A stretch of DNA of 64,000 nt, from the NCBI RefSeq assembly GCF_008710035.1, contig NZ_VYKI01000002.1:1-64000 (forward strand), written 5' to 3'. This DNA is from Stenotrophomonas cyclobalanopsidis. GTDB taxonomy: Bacteria > Pseudomonadota > Gammaproteobacteria > Xanthomonadales > Xanthomonadaceae. The notes under the pieces were generated by a model. It worked only from the letters and a program-made list of their open reading frames with translations. It did not search any database and was not told the DNA's origin. Below, piece after piece: positions 43,970 to 55,258 of this stretch (within the stretch, counting starts at the first letter, position 1; every line of letters begins with the position of its first letter). Both the position numbers and the translations under genes were made by a program.

Positions 43970-45436
43970 TCAGGCGCGGCGCTTGTGCTTGGCGTCGTCC
44001 GAACGCAGCTGCTGGATGCGCTCGAAGTAGCCCGGCTCGATGCCCGTCGGGTAATGGCCGTTGAAGCACGACGAATCGAAGCTGCGCAGCGCCGTGTTGC
44101 CTTCGCTCACCGCCGCTTCCATGTCCTCGATGTCCTGGTAGATCAGCCAGTCGCAGCCCAGGTGGGCTTCGATCTCTTCCACCGTGCGGTTGTGCGCGAC
44201 CAGTTCCTCGGCCGCCGGCATGTCGATGCCGTAGATGTTCGGGAAACGCACCGGCGGCGCGGCGCTGGCCAGGTAGACCTTGCGCGCGCCCGCGTCACGG
44301 GCCATCTGCACGATCTGCTGGCTGGTGGTGCCGCGCACGATCGAATCATCCACCAGCAGCACCACGCGGTTGCGGAACTCCAGGTGGATCGGATTGAGCT
44401 TGCGGCGCACCGACTTCACCCGCTCACCCTGGCCCGGCATGATGAAGGTGCGGCCGATGTAGCGGTTCTTGATGAAGCCTTCGCGGTACTTCACGCCGAG
44501 CACGTTGGAGATTTCCAGCGCGGCGTCGCGCGAGGTGTCCGGGATCGGGATGATCGTGTCGATGTCGTGGTCCGGGCGCAGGCGCAGGATCTTCTCGCCC
44601 AGCTTGATGCCCATGCGCATGCGCGCCTTGTGCACCGACACGTTGTCGATCATCGAATCGGGACGTGCGAAGTACACGTACTCGAAAATGCACGGGGTGT
44701 GCTCGGCCGGCTCGGCGCAGATCTCCGAGAACAGCTCGCCACGCGCGGTGATCACCAGCGCTTCACCCGGCTGCACGTCGCGCACGCGCTGGAAGCCCAG
44801 CACGTCGAGCGCGGCCGATTCGGAGGCCACGATGTACTCGTCGCCTTCGGCGTGGCTGCGCTTGCCCAGCACCAGCGGACGGATGCCATGCGGATCGCGG
44901 AAGGCGACCAGGCCCAGGCCCAGCACCACGCTGACCACCGCATAGCCGCCCTTGCAGCGGCGGTGCACGCCGGCGACGGCGCGGATGGCCGCTTCCGGGC
45001 TGAGCTGGCGCTGCTGCTCCAGTTCGTAGGCGAACACGTTCAGCAGCACTTCGCTGTCCGAATCGGTGTTGACGTTGCGGCGGTCCTGCTCGAACACCTG
45101 GCGACGCAGGTCTTCGGTGTTGATCAGGTTGCCGTTGTGGGCCAGCGCGATGCCGTACGGCGAATTGACGTAGAACGGCTGCGCCTCGTCCATGCCTTCC
45201 GAACCGGCGGTCGGGTAACGCACGTGGGCGATGCCGATGTTGCCTTCCAGGGTGGACATGGTGCGGGCGTCGAACACGTCGCGGACCAGGCCGGTGGCCT
45301 TCTGTACCCGCAGGCGGCTGCCGCTGGCGGTGGCGATGCCTGCCGCGTCCTGGCCGCGATGCTGGAGGACGGTCAAGCCGTCATACAACTGCCCGGCGAC
45401 GTTCTGGTTGCCGACGATTCCGACGATGCCACACAT
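43970..45436 (-). CDS. purF: Amidophosphoribosyltransferase
   Basis: 488 residues. The N-terminal nucleophile is C2 (MCGIVGIVG) with the glutaminase motifs HRGQDAAG and AHNGNL. The C-terminal phosphoribosyltransferase domain has the PRPP loop [15 protein letters not shown]. It catalyses the first committed step of purine synthesis: PRPP plus glutamine gives phosphoribosylamine. It follows cvpA and the SPOR-domain gene in the order folC-dedD-cvpA-purF, as in E. coli. Confidence 0.97.
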   Translation of the reverse strand: MCGIVGIVGNQNVAGQLYDGLTVLQHRGQDAAGIATASGSRLRVQKATGLVRDVFDARTMSTLEGNIGIAHVRYPTAGSEGMDEAQPFYVNSPYGIALAHNGNLINTEDLRRQVFEQDRRNVNTDSDSEVLLNVFAYELEQQRQLSPEAAIRAVAGVHRRCKGGYAVVSVVLGLGLVAFRDPHGIRPLVLGKRSHAEGDEYIVASESAALDVLGFQRVRDVQPGEALVITARGELFSEICAEPAEHTPCIFEYVYFARPDSMIDNVSVHKARMRMGIKLGEKILRLRPDHDIDTIIPIPDTSRDAALEISNVLGVKYREGFIKNRYIGRTFIMPGQGERVKSVRRKLNPIHLEFRNRVVLLVDDSIVRGTTSQQIVQMARDAGARKVYLASAAPPVRFPNIYGIDMPAAEELVAHNRTVEEIEAHLGCDWLIYQDIEDMEAAVSEGNTALRSFDSSCFNGHYPTGIEPGYFERIQQLRSDDAKHKRRA

Positions 45437-45495
45437 GGTGCGAGGTCTCCGCTGGGCATGCGCCCAGTTACAGGGAAGGTGGCCATGCCTGGCCT

Positions 45496-46248
45496 TCAGT
45501 GATCGCCGCGCCTGCGGTCGACGTTGGCCGGATCGTCCGGCTCGATGTTGCCTGGCAGTGCTGGGGCATCCGGGCGCACTTCGGCCGGATCATGTTCGCT
45601 GCCCTGTTCCGCTTTCGCAGGCCGCAGCCATCCGCTGCCCGCCACTACCTGGTTGAGGATGCCATTATCGCCTGTCGCGCCCGGCTTGCCCAACCCGGCG
45701 CCCGCGTTCCTGCCCATTTCCATCAACGCAGATGGGGACAAAGTGTCCACTGGCAAGGCCTTGGGCAGCAGATCGGTGCCCGGTACCTCCCAGTGCGGCA
45801 GCTTGCTGTCCATCCAGGCCACGGCCGGGTTCAGCACCGGGCGCAGGCTGGAGTTGCGCCAGGACGGCTCGACGGTCAACGGGGTGAAGCTGCCCAGCAG
45901 CAACAGGATGGCCGCGATCAGCCCGCCCCGCACGGTACCCAGCACGCCGCCCAGCAGGCGGTCCAGGCTGCCCAGCATGTTGCGGTGGACGATGTGCTTG
46001 ATGACCATGCCGATGACCGCGACCACCAGCATCACGCCGATGCCGACGCCCAGGTAGCCACCGACGAAGTGCTCGCCGCCCGGCGCGGCCGGGGCCGACC
46101 ACCAGCGCGCGGCATCACTGCCGAAGGCAAAGGCCGCCCAGGCGGCGACCAGCCATGAGACGGTGCCGATGACGATGCTCACGAAGCCGCGCAGCAAGCC
46201 GAGCAGGGCCGAGGCGGCAATCACGAACAGCAGCACCACGTCGATCAT
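45496..46248 (-). CDS. cvpA: CvpA family membrane protein
   Basis: 250 residues, start at 46248 after GGAG. Four hydrophobic segments lie in the first 130 residues ([20 protein letters not shown] and following), the CvpA domain. A longer soluble tail than in E. coli (about 162 residues in total there) is low-complexity and rich in P, D, A and E. CvpA is linked to purF expression and colicin V export, and to envelope stress resistance. It lies 59 bases upstream of purF on the same strand. Confidence 0.9.
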   Translation of the reverse strand: MIDVVLLFVIAASALLGLLRGFVSIVIGTVSWLVAAWAAFAFGSDAARWWSAPAAPGGEHFVGGYLGVGIGVMLVVAVIGMVIKHIVHRNMLGSLDRLLGGVLGTVRGGLIAAILLLLGSFTPLTVEPSWRNSSLRPVLNPAVAWMDSKLPHWEVPGTDLLPKALPVDTLSPSALMEMGRNAGAGLGKPGATGDNGILNQVVAGSGWLRPAKAEQGSEHDPAEVRPDAPALPGNIEPDDPANVDRRRGDH

Positions 46249-46294
46249 GGCGCCCCGCTCCTTCGGCGGCGCTGGCAACGGGGCTGCAGGCAGG

Positions 46295-47326
46295 TCATGG
46301 GTGTGGTCGCACCATGCCGGCCACGCCGACCTTGGCGGCGACCTGCGCCTTCAGCTGTTCGGCGTCGGCGCGGTTGGCCACCGGCCCGACCCGCACGCGG
46401 TGCAGGGTGCCCTTTTCGGTGCGGACCTGCTCGACGAAGGCGCTGAAACCGGCGGCGCGGACCTTGTCGCGCAGCGCGTTGGCATCGTTGGCCTGACCGA
46501 ACGCCCCCAGCTGCACGGCGAAGCCGACGCTGCTGGCAGCCGGGGCGGCCGGCGTGGCCGGGGCCTCGGGCTTGCTGGGCGTCGCTTCCGGCTTCGGCTG
46601 CGGCTTGGCCGGTTCCGGCTTGGGCTGCGGCTTGGGCGCTTCCGGCTTCGGGGCCGGCGGCGTCGCTGCGGTCGGGGTACTGGCCGGCAGGCTCTCGCTG
46701 CGCACCGGGTTGGCGCCCGTCTGCGATGGCGCAGCAACCGGAGTGCTGGCACTGGGTGCAGCCGGGGTGGCTGCCACGGCCGCGGACGGCGCGGTGCTGG
46801 CGTCCAGGGTGATCACTTCGGCCTTGACGTCGCCGCGGACCTTCACGGCCTGCAGGCGCGCGGCTTCGGCCTGCGCGCGGTCGGCATACGGCCCCACGCG
46901 CACGCGCCAGGCCGGGCGGCCATTGATCGATGCGGTTTCGGTGAAGCCCGGCAGCTGCGAACGCTTCAGGTAGGCGATGACCGCATCGGCATCGGCCTGG
47001 CTGCCGTAGGCACCGAAGGTGACCGCGTAGTTGCCGGCAGCGACGGCCGGCGAGGTATCGACGGTGGGCGGAGTGGCCGGCGCGGCAGCCTCCTCGACCG
47101 GCTTGGCCTGGCCGCTCTGCAGGCCGGTGGCGCCACCGGCCGGGGCGACCAGCGGCAGCTCACGGGTTTCGAACTGGCCGTCGCCCGGCGCTTCGGGCGC
47201 GGCGATCGGCACATTGGCCACGCCACTGTCCGGGGCAGGCCCCTTGACCAGCATCGGCAGGAAAATCACGGCCAAGGCCACCAGGACGATGGCACCAATC
47301 AGACGCTGTTTCAGGGGCGTATCCAC
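46295..47326 (-). CDS. DedD-like cell-division protein with two SPOR domains
   Basis: 343 residues from a GTG at 47326. One N-terminal membrane segment (about 9-28, IGAIVLVALAVIFLPMLV) is followed by a first SPOR domain (about 95-175, NYAVTFGAYGSQADA), a proline-rich linker with imperfect PKPEA/PKPQPKPE repeats (about 218-255) and a second SPOR domain (about 265-343, FAVQLGAFGQANDA). SPOR domains bind denuded glycan strands at the septum. E. coli DedD has one SPOR domain. The gene sits between folC and cvpA, matching the E. coli dedD position, which supports the name by synteny. Confidence 0.88.
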   Translation of the reverse strand: MDTPLKQRLIGAIVLVALAVIFLPMLVKGPAPDSGVANVPIAAPEAPGDGQFETRELPLVAPAGGATGLQSGQAKPVEEAAAPATPPTVDTSPAVAAGNYAVTFGAYGSQADADAVIAYLKRSQLPGFTETASINGRPAWRVRVGPYADRAQAEAARLQAVKVRGDVKAEVITLDASTAPSAAVAATPAAPSASTPVAAPSQTGANPVRSESLPASTPTAATPPAPKPEAPKPQPKPEPAKPQPKPEATPSKPEAPATPAAPAASSVGFAVQLGAFGQANDANALRDKVRAAGFSAFVEQVRTEKGTLHRVRVGPVANRADAEQLKAQVAAKVGVAGMVRPHP

Positions 47327-47406
47327 GTGAGGCTGGCGACAGGGGCGGAGATGGTTCGATTATACGGGTGCCGGGACCATCGGCGTCGGCGCTGGCTGAA
47401 CGCGGA

Positions 47407-48678
47407 TCAGGAACGGTCCTGCAGCCACTGCAGCGCGGCGGCAGCGGTGTGGAACGAGCCGAACACCAGCACCCGGTCACCGCGCGCGGCCTGGGCCAGC
47501 ACCTGCTGCAGCGCCTGCTCGACGCTGTCGGCCAGTGCGGCGGTGGCGGCCGGCGTATCGGCCAGGCGCGCCTGCAGCTGCTGCGCGGTCTGCCCACGCG
47601 GCCCTTCAAGGCCGGCCAGGGTCCACTGCGCGACGCTGTCCCGCAGCGCCTGCACCACGCCTACGGCATCCTTGTCCTGCAGCGCCGCATACACCGCCAG
47701 GGTGCGGCCGGGCGCCACTTCGGCGTTCAGCGCGCGCGCCAGCTGGCCTGCAGCCTGCGGGTTGTGGCCGACGTCCACGCGGATCTGCACGCCGTCGCGC
47801 TCGAAGGCCTGCATGCGGCCGGCGATGCGCGCGGCAGCGATGCCCGCGGCCCAGGCGGCACGCGGCACCGGCTTGTCCAGCGCGCGCAGCGCGGCAATGG
47901 CGGCACCGGCATTGGCCAGCTGGATCGGGCCGGCCAGGGCCGGGGTCGGCAGCTCCATGCGCAGGCCGACATCGCGCCAGCGCCAGCGCTGGGCGTCGAT
48001 CGGCTCGTAGAAATAATCACTGCCACCGCGGATGGCATTGGCGCCCACCCGATAGGCGCGTGCCAGCACGCTGGACGGCGGGTCGGTCTCGCCCAGGATC
48101 ACCGGCTTCCAGCCGCGGATGATGCCGGCCTTCTCGGCGCCGATCGCCTCGCGGTCCTCGCCCAGCCACTCGGCATGGTCGATGTCCACGGTGGTGATGA
48201 CCGAGACGTCGGCATCGATGATGTTGACCGCATCCAGGCGGCCGCCCAGGCCTACTTCGAGCACGGCCAGGTCCAGCCCGGCGTCGGCGAACAGCTGCAG
48301 CGCGGCCAGCGTGCCGTACTCGAAATAGGTCAGGGTGATGTCACCGCGCGCCGCTTCCACCGTGTTGAACGCTGCGACGAGCGCGGCGTCGTCCACGTCC
48401 TGGCCATCGATGCGCACCCGCTCGTTGTAGCGCAGCAGGTGCGGCGAGGTGTACGCGCCGACCTTCCAGCCGGCGGCACGGCCGATGGCCTCGATGAAAG
48501 CAACCGTGGAGCCCTTGCCGTTGGTGCCACCGACCACGATGGTGTGCCCGGCCGGCGCGCCCAGGCCCATCGCGGTGGCCACCGCGCGCACGCGCTCCAG
48601 GCCCATGTCGATGGTCGCCGGGTGCTGGCGTTCAATGTAGTCCAGCCAGTCGGCCAGGGTGGTCGGGGTGTTCGTCAC
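47407..48678 (-). CDS. folC: Bifunctional dihydrofolate/folylpolyglutamate synthase
   Basis: 423 residues from a GTG at 48678. P-loop GTNGKGST (51-58), the Mur-ligase type GLGGRLDAVNI and TTVDIDHAEWLG blocks, and the C-terminal VYAALQDKD and VFGSFHTAAA segments. It adds glutamate to dihydropteroate and folates in the cytoplasm. The longer open frame upstream is non-conserved and proline-rich, so the GTG is preferred. It begins the folC-dedD-cvpA-purF set and ends 80 bases before the SPOR gene. Confidence 0.94.
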   Translation of the reverse strand: MTNTPTTLADWLDYIERQHPATIDMGLERVRAVATAMGLGAPAGHTIVVGGTNGKGSTVAFIEAIGRAAGWKVGAYTSPHLLRYNERVRIDGQDVDDAALVAAFNTVEAARGDITLTYFEYGTLAALQLFADAGLDLAVLEVGLGGRLDAVNIIDADVSVITTVDIDHAEWLGEDREAIGAEKAGIIRGWKPVILGETDPPSSVLARAYRVGANAIRGGSDYFYEPIDAQRWRWRDVGLRMELPTPALAGPIQLANAGAAIAALRALDKPVPRAAWAAGIAAARIAGRMQAFERDGVQIRVDVGHNPQAAGQLARALNAEVAPGRTLAVYAALQDKDAVGVVQALRDSVAQWTLAGLEGPRGQTAQQLQARLADTPAATAALADSVEQALQQVLAQAARGDRVLVFGSFHTAAAALQWLQDRS

Positions 48679-48713
48679 GGCAGGGGTTCCAGCAGAAGCA
48701 GGTGGTTCGGGAA

Positions 48714-49358
48714 TCAGAGGGCGCGGTGCTTGGCTTCGCCGAAGAACGGCGTGTGGTGGGCGCAGTCGTTCAGGCGGACCACTTCCAGGCTGTCCAGGTC
48801 GGCGCCTTCGAGCAGGTTCAGGGTGGTCGGCGCCTGGCGGAAGGTCCACAGGCGGGAAATCGGCAGGCCGAGCACCTTGCACAGGATCACCCGGTTGACC
48901 GCGTCATGGGCGACCACCAGCAGGGTGTCGTGCTCGCCGAGGCCTTCGGCGGCACGGGCCAGGCCACGCCAGCTGCGCTCGAGCACCAGGCGCAGCGATT
49001 CGCCGCCGGGCATCAGCACGGTATCGGGTTCCTCGCGCCAGGCCTTCAGGCGCGACGGGTCTTTTTCGTTGATCTCGCTGGCCAGCAGGCCTTCCCACTC
49101 ACCGTGGGCGATTTCCTGCAGGTCCGGTTCGGTCTGCAGCATGGCGGCGCGGTCGGCACCGAGGGCGAGCTGGGCGGTCAGCCGGGCGCGCGCGAGCGGC
49201 GAGGCCACCGCACGGGTGATGTCCACTGGAGCGAGACGGGCGCCCAAGGCCTGGGCCTGGGCTTCGCCGATGGGCGAAAGCGGGATGTCGATCTGGCCCT
49301 GGTAGCGGCCTTCGGCGTTCCACGGCGTTTCGCCGTGACGGGCAAGCAGGATGCGCAT
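48714..49358 (-). CDS. Histidine phosphatase (phosphoglycerate-mutase superfamily)
   Basis: 214 residues, start at 49358 (MRILLARHGETPWN). Catalytic RHGE at 7-10 and the second histidine in LLVVAHDAV near residue 150. The superfamily includes CobC/alpha-ribazole phosphatase, GpmB and other small-molecule phosphatases. No cobalamin genes are nearby, so the substrate is not assigned. It is 35 bases upstream of folC on the same strand and may be cotranscribed with it. A terminator at 49465-49497 separates it from the S46 peptidase. Confidence 0.9.
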   Translation of the reverse strand: MRILLARHGETPWNAEGRYQGQIDIPLSPIGEAQAQALGARLAPVDITRAVASPLARARLTAQLALGADRAAMLQTEPDLQEIAHGEWEGLLASEINEKDPSRLKAWREEPDTVLMPGGESLRLVLERSWRGLARAAEGLGEHDTLLVVAHDAVNRVILCKVLGLPISRLWTFRQAPTTLNLLEGADLDSLEVVRLNDCAHHTPFFGEAKHRAL

Positions 49359-49464
49359 GCGAACAAGGGGTCCTGGGGGGAGGAAGAGTCCGCGTTCGTT
49401 CACATCCTGTGAAGTCTGCGGAACAGGGATGATACCTGTTCGGGGGACCGGGCCGGTCGGGGCA

Positions 49465-49497
49465 TTAAAAAACCCCGCGACCGAGGTCGCGGGGTTT
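49465..49497 (-). terminator. Terminator after the S46 peptidase gene
   Basis: An 11-bp stem (AACCCCGCGAC/GTCGCGGGGTT) with a CGAG loop, followed by T on the minus strand. It lies about 60 bases past the S46 gene, upstream of the phosphatase. Confidence 0.92.
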
Positions 49498-49517
49498 GGG
49501 GGTTGCGGGCGGATTCC

Positions 49518-49539
49518 GCCGGGCATGGCCCGGCGCTAC
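49518..49539 (-). repeat. GTAG-type REP, GCCGGGC stem
   Basis: A GCCGGGC palindrome ending CGGCGCTAC on plus, between the S46 gene and its terminator. Confidence 0.82.
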
Positions 49540-49557
49540 CGCGATCAAAGCCGGCCG

Positions 49558-51720
49558 TTATTTGGCCAGGTTCAGTTCCTTCAGCAGCTGCGGCGCCGGC
49601 GCCACTTCCTGCATGATCCACTGCATGTAGCGGCTGTCCACGGCGATCATGCGGGTCATCACCGGGTCGAACACCCAGTTGGAGCTGACCGATTCCCAGT
49701 TGCCGTCAAAGGCCAGGCCGACCAGCTTGCCGTGCGCGTCCAGCACCGGCGAACCGGAGTTGCCACCGGTGATGTCCAGGTTGGACAGGAAGTTCACCGG
49801 CACCGAACCGATGCGCTTGTCTTCCAGGCCACCGTAACGCTTGGCCTTGACCGCATCGAGCAGCGCCTTCGGCGAATCGAACGGGTCTTCGCCGGTTTCC
49901 TTGGCGGCCACGCCTTCCAGGGTGGTGAACGGGGTGTACTGCACGCCGTCCTTGCCATAGCCCATGACGTTGCCGAAGGTGATGCGCAGCGACAGGTTGG
50001 CGTCCGGGTAGACGAACTCGCCCTGGCTCTTCTTGTAGTCGGCCACGGCCTGCAGGTACAGCGGACGCGCGGTCAGCGATTCGCCTTCGCGGATCTTGCG
50101 CTGTTCTTCCTGCTTCAGCAGCGCCGGCATGACGGCCACGGCGTACTGGATGGCCGGATCGGTGCTGGCTTCGAAGGCGGCGCGGTCGGCGCTGAACCAC
50201 TTCAGGCGCGTATCGAGGCTGCCCAGCTGGGTGCCTGACAGCTTGCCAACCATCGACTTCACGGCGGCCTCGTCGCTGCCGCCCAGCCACGTGTTCAGCA
50301 CGTCGTTGTCACGCTGCGCGGCCGGCAGGGCCACGTACTGGTCCAGCCAGTAGGTCTGCAGCTGCTGGTCCATCTTCGCCACGTAGCGGCGGTCCATCTG
50401 CTTCAGGCCACCTTCGATGGTGGTCAGGTCGCGCTGCTGGTAGCCGGCTTCGCGCTCGGCGTCCGGCTTGGTGCGCTCGATCGACAGGCGGTACAGGGTG
50501 ATGGCGGCGCTGACGGCCGAGGTGTTGTTGAACTGCGATACGAACAGGTCGCGCTCACGCGTGGCCTTGCTGGTGTCCAGGTGCTTGAGCAGCTGCGCGT
50601 GCGCGGCCAGGGCCGGCTTGCCGGCGGCGCCCTGCTTCTTCAGCCAGGCCAGCACGGCGGCTTCTTCGGCCTGCTTCTGGCCGGCCGCGTCGATGCGCTT
50701 GAAGCCTTCCAGCTGGCCCAGGTAGTTCTTGGCCACGTTGTTCATGCTGGCGGCGGTGGCGGCGTACTTCACCTTCACGTCCGGGTCGGCCTTGCCGGCC
50801 TCGTCGATCATCTTCAGCGCCGCGTTGTAGTGGCGGGCGATGGTCGGGTAGGTGAAGCTGGCGGTCTCGTTGAACTCACCGGCCAGGGCGTAGCGGTTGG
50901 TGCGGCCCGGGTAGCCGGCCACCATCACGAAGTCGTCGGCGCCCAGCGGCTGGTCGGCGAACTTCAGGAAGTGCTTGGGCTGGTACGGCACGTTGTCGGC
51001 CGAGAATGCCGCAGGCTTGCCGTCCTTGCCGACGTAGGCGCGGTAGAACGAGAAATCGCCGGTGTGGCGCGGCCACATCCAGTTGTCGATGTCGCCGCCG
51101 AACTTGCCGACGCTGCCCGGAGGCGCGTAGACCAGGCGCACGTCCTTGATTTCCATGTTGCGGAACAGGCGGTAGGTGTTGCCGCCGCTGAACGAGTAGA
51201 GGCGGCAGCGGAAGCCGGCGTCGGCCTCACAGGCGGCGACCTGGGCCTTGTCGAAGGCATCCAGGGCACGGCTGCGGGCCAGCGGATCCTTGCCGGCGGC
51301 AGCGATGGCGGCCTTGGCCTGGGCGGTGACGTCGGTGATCTGGTCGAGCACGAAGACGCGGGCGTTCGGGCCGGCGCTCAGTTCGTCGCTGAGCTTGGGC
51401 GCGTTGAAGCCGTCCTTGATCAGGTTCTTCTGCGCGGTCGAATTGAGCTGGATGGCGCCGTAGGCACAGTGGTGGTTGGTGACTACCAGGCCCTGCGGGG
51501 ACACGAAGCTGGCGGTGCAGCCGCCGAGCGCGACCACCGCGCCCATCGGGTCGCCGGTCAGGTCGGCCAGCTGTTCAGGGGACAGCTTCAGGCCGGCCTT
51601 TTGCAGCGGGCCGGCGATTTCCGGCAGCTGCTGCGGCACCCACATGCCTTCGGCGGCATGGGCGACTTGGACCAGCCCGAGGCTGGCGACGACGGAGAAT
51701 GCAAGCAGGTTCGAGCGCAT
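49558..51720 (-). CDS. S46-family dipeptidyl-peptidase (DPP7/DPP11-like)
   Basis: 720 residues, the usual S46 length. Start at 51720 (MRSNLLAF) with AGGGG upstream; the open frame continues far upstream in unrelated sequence and is not used. The signal peptide is about 1-22 (VAHA-AE). The chymotrypsin-like triad includes the histidine of [10 protein letters not shown] (near 85) and the serine of [11 protein letters not shown] (near 655), with a helical lid between. These periplasmic enzymes release dipeptides from peptide N-termini and feed amino-acid catabolism. Xanthomonad relatives include dipeptidyl aminopeptidase BII. The residue that decides DPP7 or DPP11 specificity cannot be pinned by eye. 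Confidence 0.93.
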   Translation of the reverse strand: MRSNLLAFSVVASLGLVQVAHAAEGMWVPQQLPEIAGPLQKAGLKLSPEQLADLTGDPMGAVVALGGCTASFVSPQGLVVTNHHCAYGAIQLNSTAQKNLIKDGFNAPKLSDELSAGPNARVFVLDQITDVTAQAKAAIAAAGKDPLARSRALDAFDKAQVAACEADAGFRCRLYSFSGGNTYRLFRNMEIKDVRLVYAPPGSVGKFGGDIDNWMWPRHTGDFSFYRAYVGKDGKPAAFSADNVPYQPKHFLKFADQPLGADDFVMVAGYPGRTNRYALAGEFNETASFTYPTIARHYNAALKMIDEAGKADPDVKVKYAATAASMNNVAKNYLGQLEGFKRIDAAGQKQAEEAAVLAWLKKQGAAGKPALAAHAQLLKHLDTSKATRERDLFVSQFNNTSAVSAAITLYRLSIERTKPDAEREAGYQQRDLTTIEGGLKQMDRRYVAKMDQQLQTYWLDQYVALPAAQRDNDVLNTWLGGSDEAAVKSMVGKLSGTQLGSLDTRLKWFSADRAAFEASTDPAIQYAVAVMPALLKQEEQRKIREGESLTARPLYLQAVADYKKSQGEFVYPDANLSLRITFGNVMGYGKDGVQYTPFTTLEGVAAKETGEDPFDSPKALLDAVKAKRYGGLEDKRIGSVPVNFLSNLDITGGNSGSPVLDAHGKLVGLAFDGNWESVSSNWVFDPVMTRMIAVDSRYMQWIMQEVAPAPQLLKELNLAK

Positions 51721-51811
51721 CGAGCGGCCCCTGGTGAAAGAACCGCCGAGTGTAGCCCAGCCCCCTGCCCCGCCCCGATCCCCGGAAGTCATGGCCCGAC
51801 CCACTGCCCTC

Positions 51812-51834
51812 CGCCGGGCATGGCCCGGCGCTAC
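51812..51834 (-). repeat. GTAG-type REP, GCCGGGC stem
   Basis: A 23-base palindrome on the minus strand, in the gap between the divergent S46 and tdh genes. Confidence 0.82.
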
Positions 51835-51885
51835 CGGGAGCGCCAAAGCACCCGCAGCGCAACATGGGGAATCCGCGTGGGCCTC

Positions 51886-51891
51886 TATAAT
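51886..51891 (+). promoter_or_regulatory. Candidate -10 element of tdh
   Basis: A perfect TATAAT, 31 bases before the chosen tdh start. No good -35 box is visible 16-18 bases upstream. Confidence 0.4.
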
Positions 51892-51921
51892 CCGCGTTTT
51901 CCCCCTGATGAGTTCCACCCG

Positions 51922-52959
51922 ATGGCGCAGCAAACGATGAAGGCCCTGGTCAAGCGCGAAGCAGCCAAGGGCATCTGGCTCGAAGAGGTTCCGGTGCCGA
52001 CGCCGGGCCCGAACGAGGTACTGATCAAACTGGAAAAGACCGCCATCTGCGGCACCGACCTGCACATCTACCTGTGGGACGAGTGGAGCCAGCGCACCAT
52101 CAAGCCGGGCCTGACCATCGGCCACGAGTTCGTCGGCCGCGTCGCCGGACTCGGCTCGGCCGTCACCGGCTACGAGATCGGCCAGCGCGTGTCGGCCGAA
52201 GGCCACATCGTCTGCGGCCACTGCCGCAACTGCCGCGGCGGCCGCCCGCACCTGTGCCCGAACACCGTCGGCATCGGCGTCAACGTCAACGGCGCCTTCG
52301 CCGAATACATGGTGATGCCGGCCAGCAACCTGTGGCCGATCCCCGACCAGATCCCGTCCGAGCTGGCCGCCTTCTTCGACCCGTACGGCAATGCCGCGCA
52401 CTGCGCGCTGGAATTCGACGTCATCGGCGAGGACGTGCTGATCACCGGCGCAGGCCCGATCGGCATCATCGCCGCCGGTATCTGCAAGCACATCGGTGCG
52501 CGCAACGTGGTGGTCACCGACGTCAACGACTTCCGCCTGAAGCTGGCGGCAGACATGGGTGCCACCCGCGTGGTCAACGTCGCCAACCAGTCGCTGAAGG
52601 AGGTGATGAAGGAACTGCACATGGAGGGCTTCGACGTGGGCCTGGAAATGAGCGGCAACCCGCGCGCGTTCAACGACATGCTCGACTGCATGTACCACGG
52701 CGGCAAGATCGCCATGCTCGGCATCATGCCCAAGGGCGCCGGCTGCGACTGGGACAAGATCATCTTCAAGGGCCTGACCGTGCAGGGCATCTACGGCCGC
52801 AAGATGTACGAGACCTGGTACAAGATGACCCAGCTGGTGCTGTCCGGCTTCCCGCTGGGCAAGGTGATGACCCACCAGCTGCCGATCGATGATTTCCAGA
52901 AGGGCTTCGACCTGATGGAAGAAGGCAAGGCCGGCAAGGTCGTGCTCAGCTGGAACTGA
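51922..52959 (+). CDS. tdh: L-threonine 3-dehydrogenase
   Basis: 345 residues. Zinc-dependent medium-chain dehydrogenase with catalytic C43-G-T45-D-L-H48, GHEFVG, and the structural zinc site in [15 protein letters not shown]. The NAD-binding loop is GAGPIGI. It oxidises threonine to 2-amino-3-oxobutyrate, which Kbl cleaves to glycine and acetyl-CoA. The start at 51922 is used; a second ATG at 51937 (MKALVK) matches the E. coli N-terminus and may be the true start. The partner kbl lies at 53944, separated by a porin gene on the other strand. Confidence 0.95.
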   Translation: MAQQTMKALVKREAAKGIWLEEVPVPTPGPNEVLIKLEKTAICGTDLHIYLWDEWSQRTIKPGLTIGHEFVGRVAGLGSAVTGYEIGQRVSAEGHIVCGHCRNCRGGRPHLCPNTVGIGVNVNGAFAEYMVMPASNLWPIPDQIPSELAAFFDPYGNAAHCALEFDVIGEDVLITGAGPIGIIAAGICKHIGARNVVVTDVNDFRLKLAADMGATRVVNVANQSLKEVMKELHMEGFDVGLEMSGNPRAFNDMLDCMYHGGKIAMLGIMPKGAGCDWDKIIFKGLTVQGIYGRKMYETWYKMTQLVLSGFPLGKVMTHQLPIDDFQKGFDLMEEGKAGKVVLSWN

Positions 52960-52969
52960 ACGGCATACG

Positions 52970-52992
52970 GTAGCGCCGGGCCATGCCCGGCG
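52970..52992 (+). repeat. GTAG-type REP, GCCGGGC stem
   Basis: A 23-base palindrome 10 bases after the tdh stop and just before a bidirectional terminator. Confidence 0.85.
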
Positions 52993-53003
52993 TTGCTGGA
53001 AAG

Positions 53004-53030
53004 AAAAAGGCGCCCATCGGGCGCCTTTTT
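53004..53030. terminator. Bidirectional terminator between tdh and the TorF-type gene
   Basis: A 12-bp symmetric stem (AAAAAGGCGCCC/GGGCGCCTTTTT) with a 3-base loop. A/T tails on both sides serve both convergent genes. Confidence 0.93.
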
Positions 53031-53052
53031 CGTGGACAGCAGCAGTGTCGGA

Positions 53053-53748
53053 TCACTTGCCGATCGCGACGGTCAGCACGACGCGGTTGTCGGCGAGCTT
53101 GCCGTTGTTGTCGCGGCCTGCGCCATCGGTGCCGTGGTAGGCCACGCCCAGGTTGAACATGCCGAACTGGCGGGACACGCCGACGTTGAAATCGGTGTAA
53201 TCCTTGCCGTAGGCCGATTCAAGCGTGGTGCGGCCGACGTTGGCGCTCAGCGTGAAGTCCTGCGGCAGTCCCCACTCCCCGCCGACGGCGTAATACCAGC
53301 TCTTGGTATCGGAACCGGACAGGTCGTTGGTGTAGGCCACGGTGAGCTTGTACTGCTCGGCAAACGTGGTGGTGGTGATCAGCTCGTTGTAGTTCAGTTC
53401 GCTGGCACCGGGGTAGGTGTAGCGGTTGAGCAGCACGTCGAAGTTGACCTTGTCGCTGACGTCGATGCCGTAGCCGATCAGGTAGTCCAGCTCGACGCTC
53501 GGGTCGCCCGGCCCGAAATCGACACCCGATCCCCACACGCCTGCGTAAAGGCCAACCGGGCTGGTATAGGTGAAGCCGGCCTGCAGGGTGGGATCTTCGT
53601 CGGTCTGGGAGACGCCACGGAACACGTAGTCGGACACGCCGGTCACGTTCCAGCTGTACGGCGATGCGGCCTTATCCTGGGCACTGGCGGCGAAGGGGGC
53701 GAGACAGAGGGCGGCGGCGAGGGCGAGGCAGCTGCGGGCAGGCTTCAT
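53053..53748 (-). CDS. TorF-family putative porin (TIGR02001-like)
   Basis: 231 residues. The start at 53748 is preferred because GGAG lies 6 bases upstream; the ATG at 53754 is an alternative. Signal peptide about 1-24 (FAASA-QD). The mature part is a run of amphipathic beta-strands beginning SWNVTGVSDYVFRGVSQTD, the hallmark of this small outer-membrane barrel family, and ends VVLTVAIGK. The substrate is unknown. It is convergent with tdh and divergent from kbl, so it interrupts an otherwise paired pathway. Confidence 0.88.
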   Translation of the reverse strand: MKPARSCLALAAALCLAPFAASAQDKAASPYSWNVTGVSDYVFRGVSQTDEDPTLQAGFTYTSPVGLYAGVWGSGVDFGPGDPSVELDYLIGYGIDVSDKVNFDVLLNRYTYPGASELNYNELITTTTFAEQYKLTVAYTNDLSGSDTKSWYYAVGGEWGLPQDFTLSANVGRTTLESAYGKDYTDFNVGVSRQFGMFNLGVAYHGTDGAGRDNNGKLADNRVVLTVAIGK

Positions 53749-53943
53749 GTGCATCTCCGGTGGGCGGTGCGGGGGAAGGCGGGTGGCGCGGCCGGCGGAG
53801 TCGCTACCGGTTCACGGTTTTTTAACCTGTTTGATATTGCGATGCAACATGTGCCGGCCATGGCGATGGACCGCTGCAGGCGGCTGCCGGCCATCGTTGC
53901 CCGGTAGAATCAGCGGTTTCCCGTGCTGAGCCGTGCCCACGCC

Positions 53944-55152
<1,209 letters not shown>

Positions 55153-55161
55153 TGACGCACC

Positions 55162-55200
55162 GGGGTCGGATCCCTTTCCGAAGGAAAGGGCTCTGACCCC
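55162..55200. repeat. 39-base GGGGTC...GACCCC hairpin, copy 1
   Basis: 12-base ends are identical to those of the copy at 63127. The inner arms CTTTCC/GGAAAG are perfectly complementary around GAA. The total stem is about 18 bp with one mismatch. It lies 9 bases after kbl. Confidence 0.75.
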
Positions 55201-55212
55201 AGCACCCAAAGC

Positions 55213-55236
55213 GTGCCGACCAAGGTCGGCACCTAC
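55213..55236 (-). repeat. GTAG-type REP, GTGCCGACC stem
   Basis: Reads GTAGGTGCCGACC-TT-GGTCGGCAC on the minus strand. It is a third REP stem type in this window. Confidence 0.82.
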
Positions 55237-55258
55237 CAGGGGCGCAGCGCAACGCGCG

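Noticed and set aside
51721..52875. N-terminal extension of the S46 peptidase frame to 1105 residues
   Set aside because: The extension runs antisense through tdh. The signal peptide at 51720 and the ribosome binding site mark the true start.
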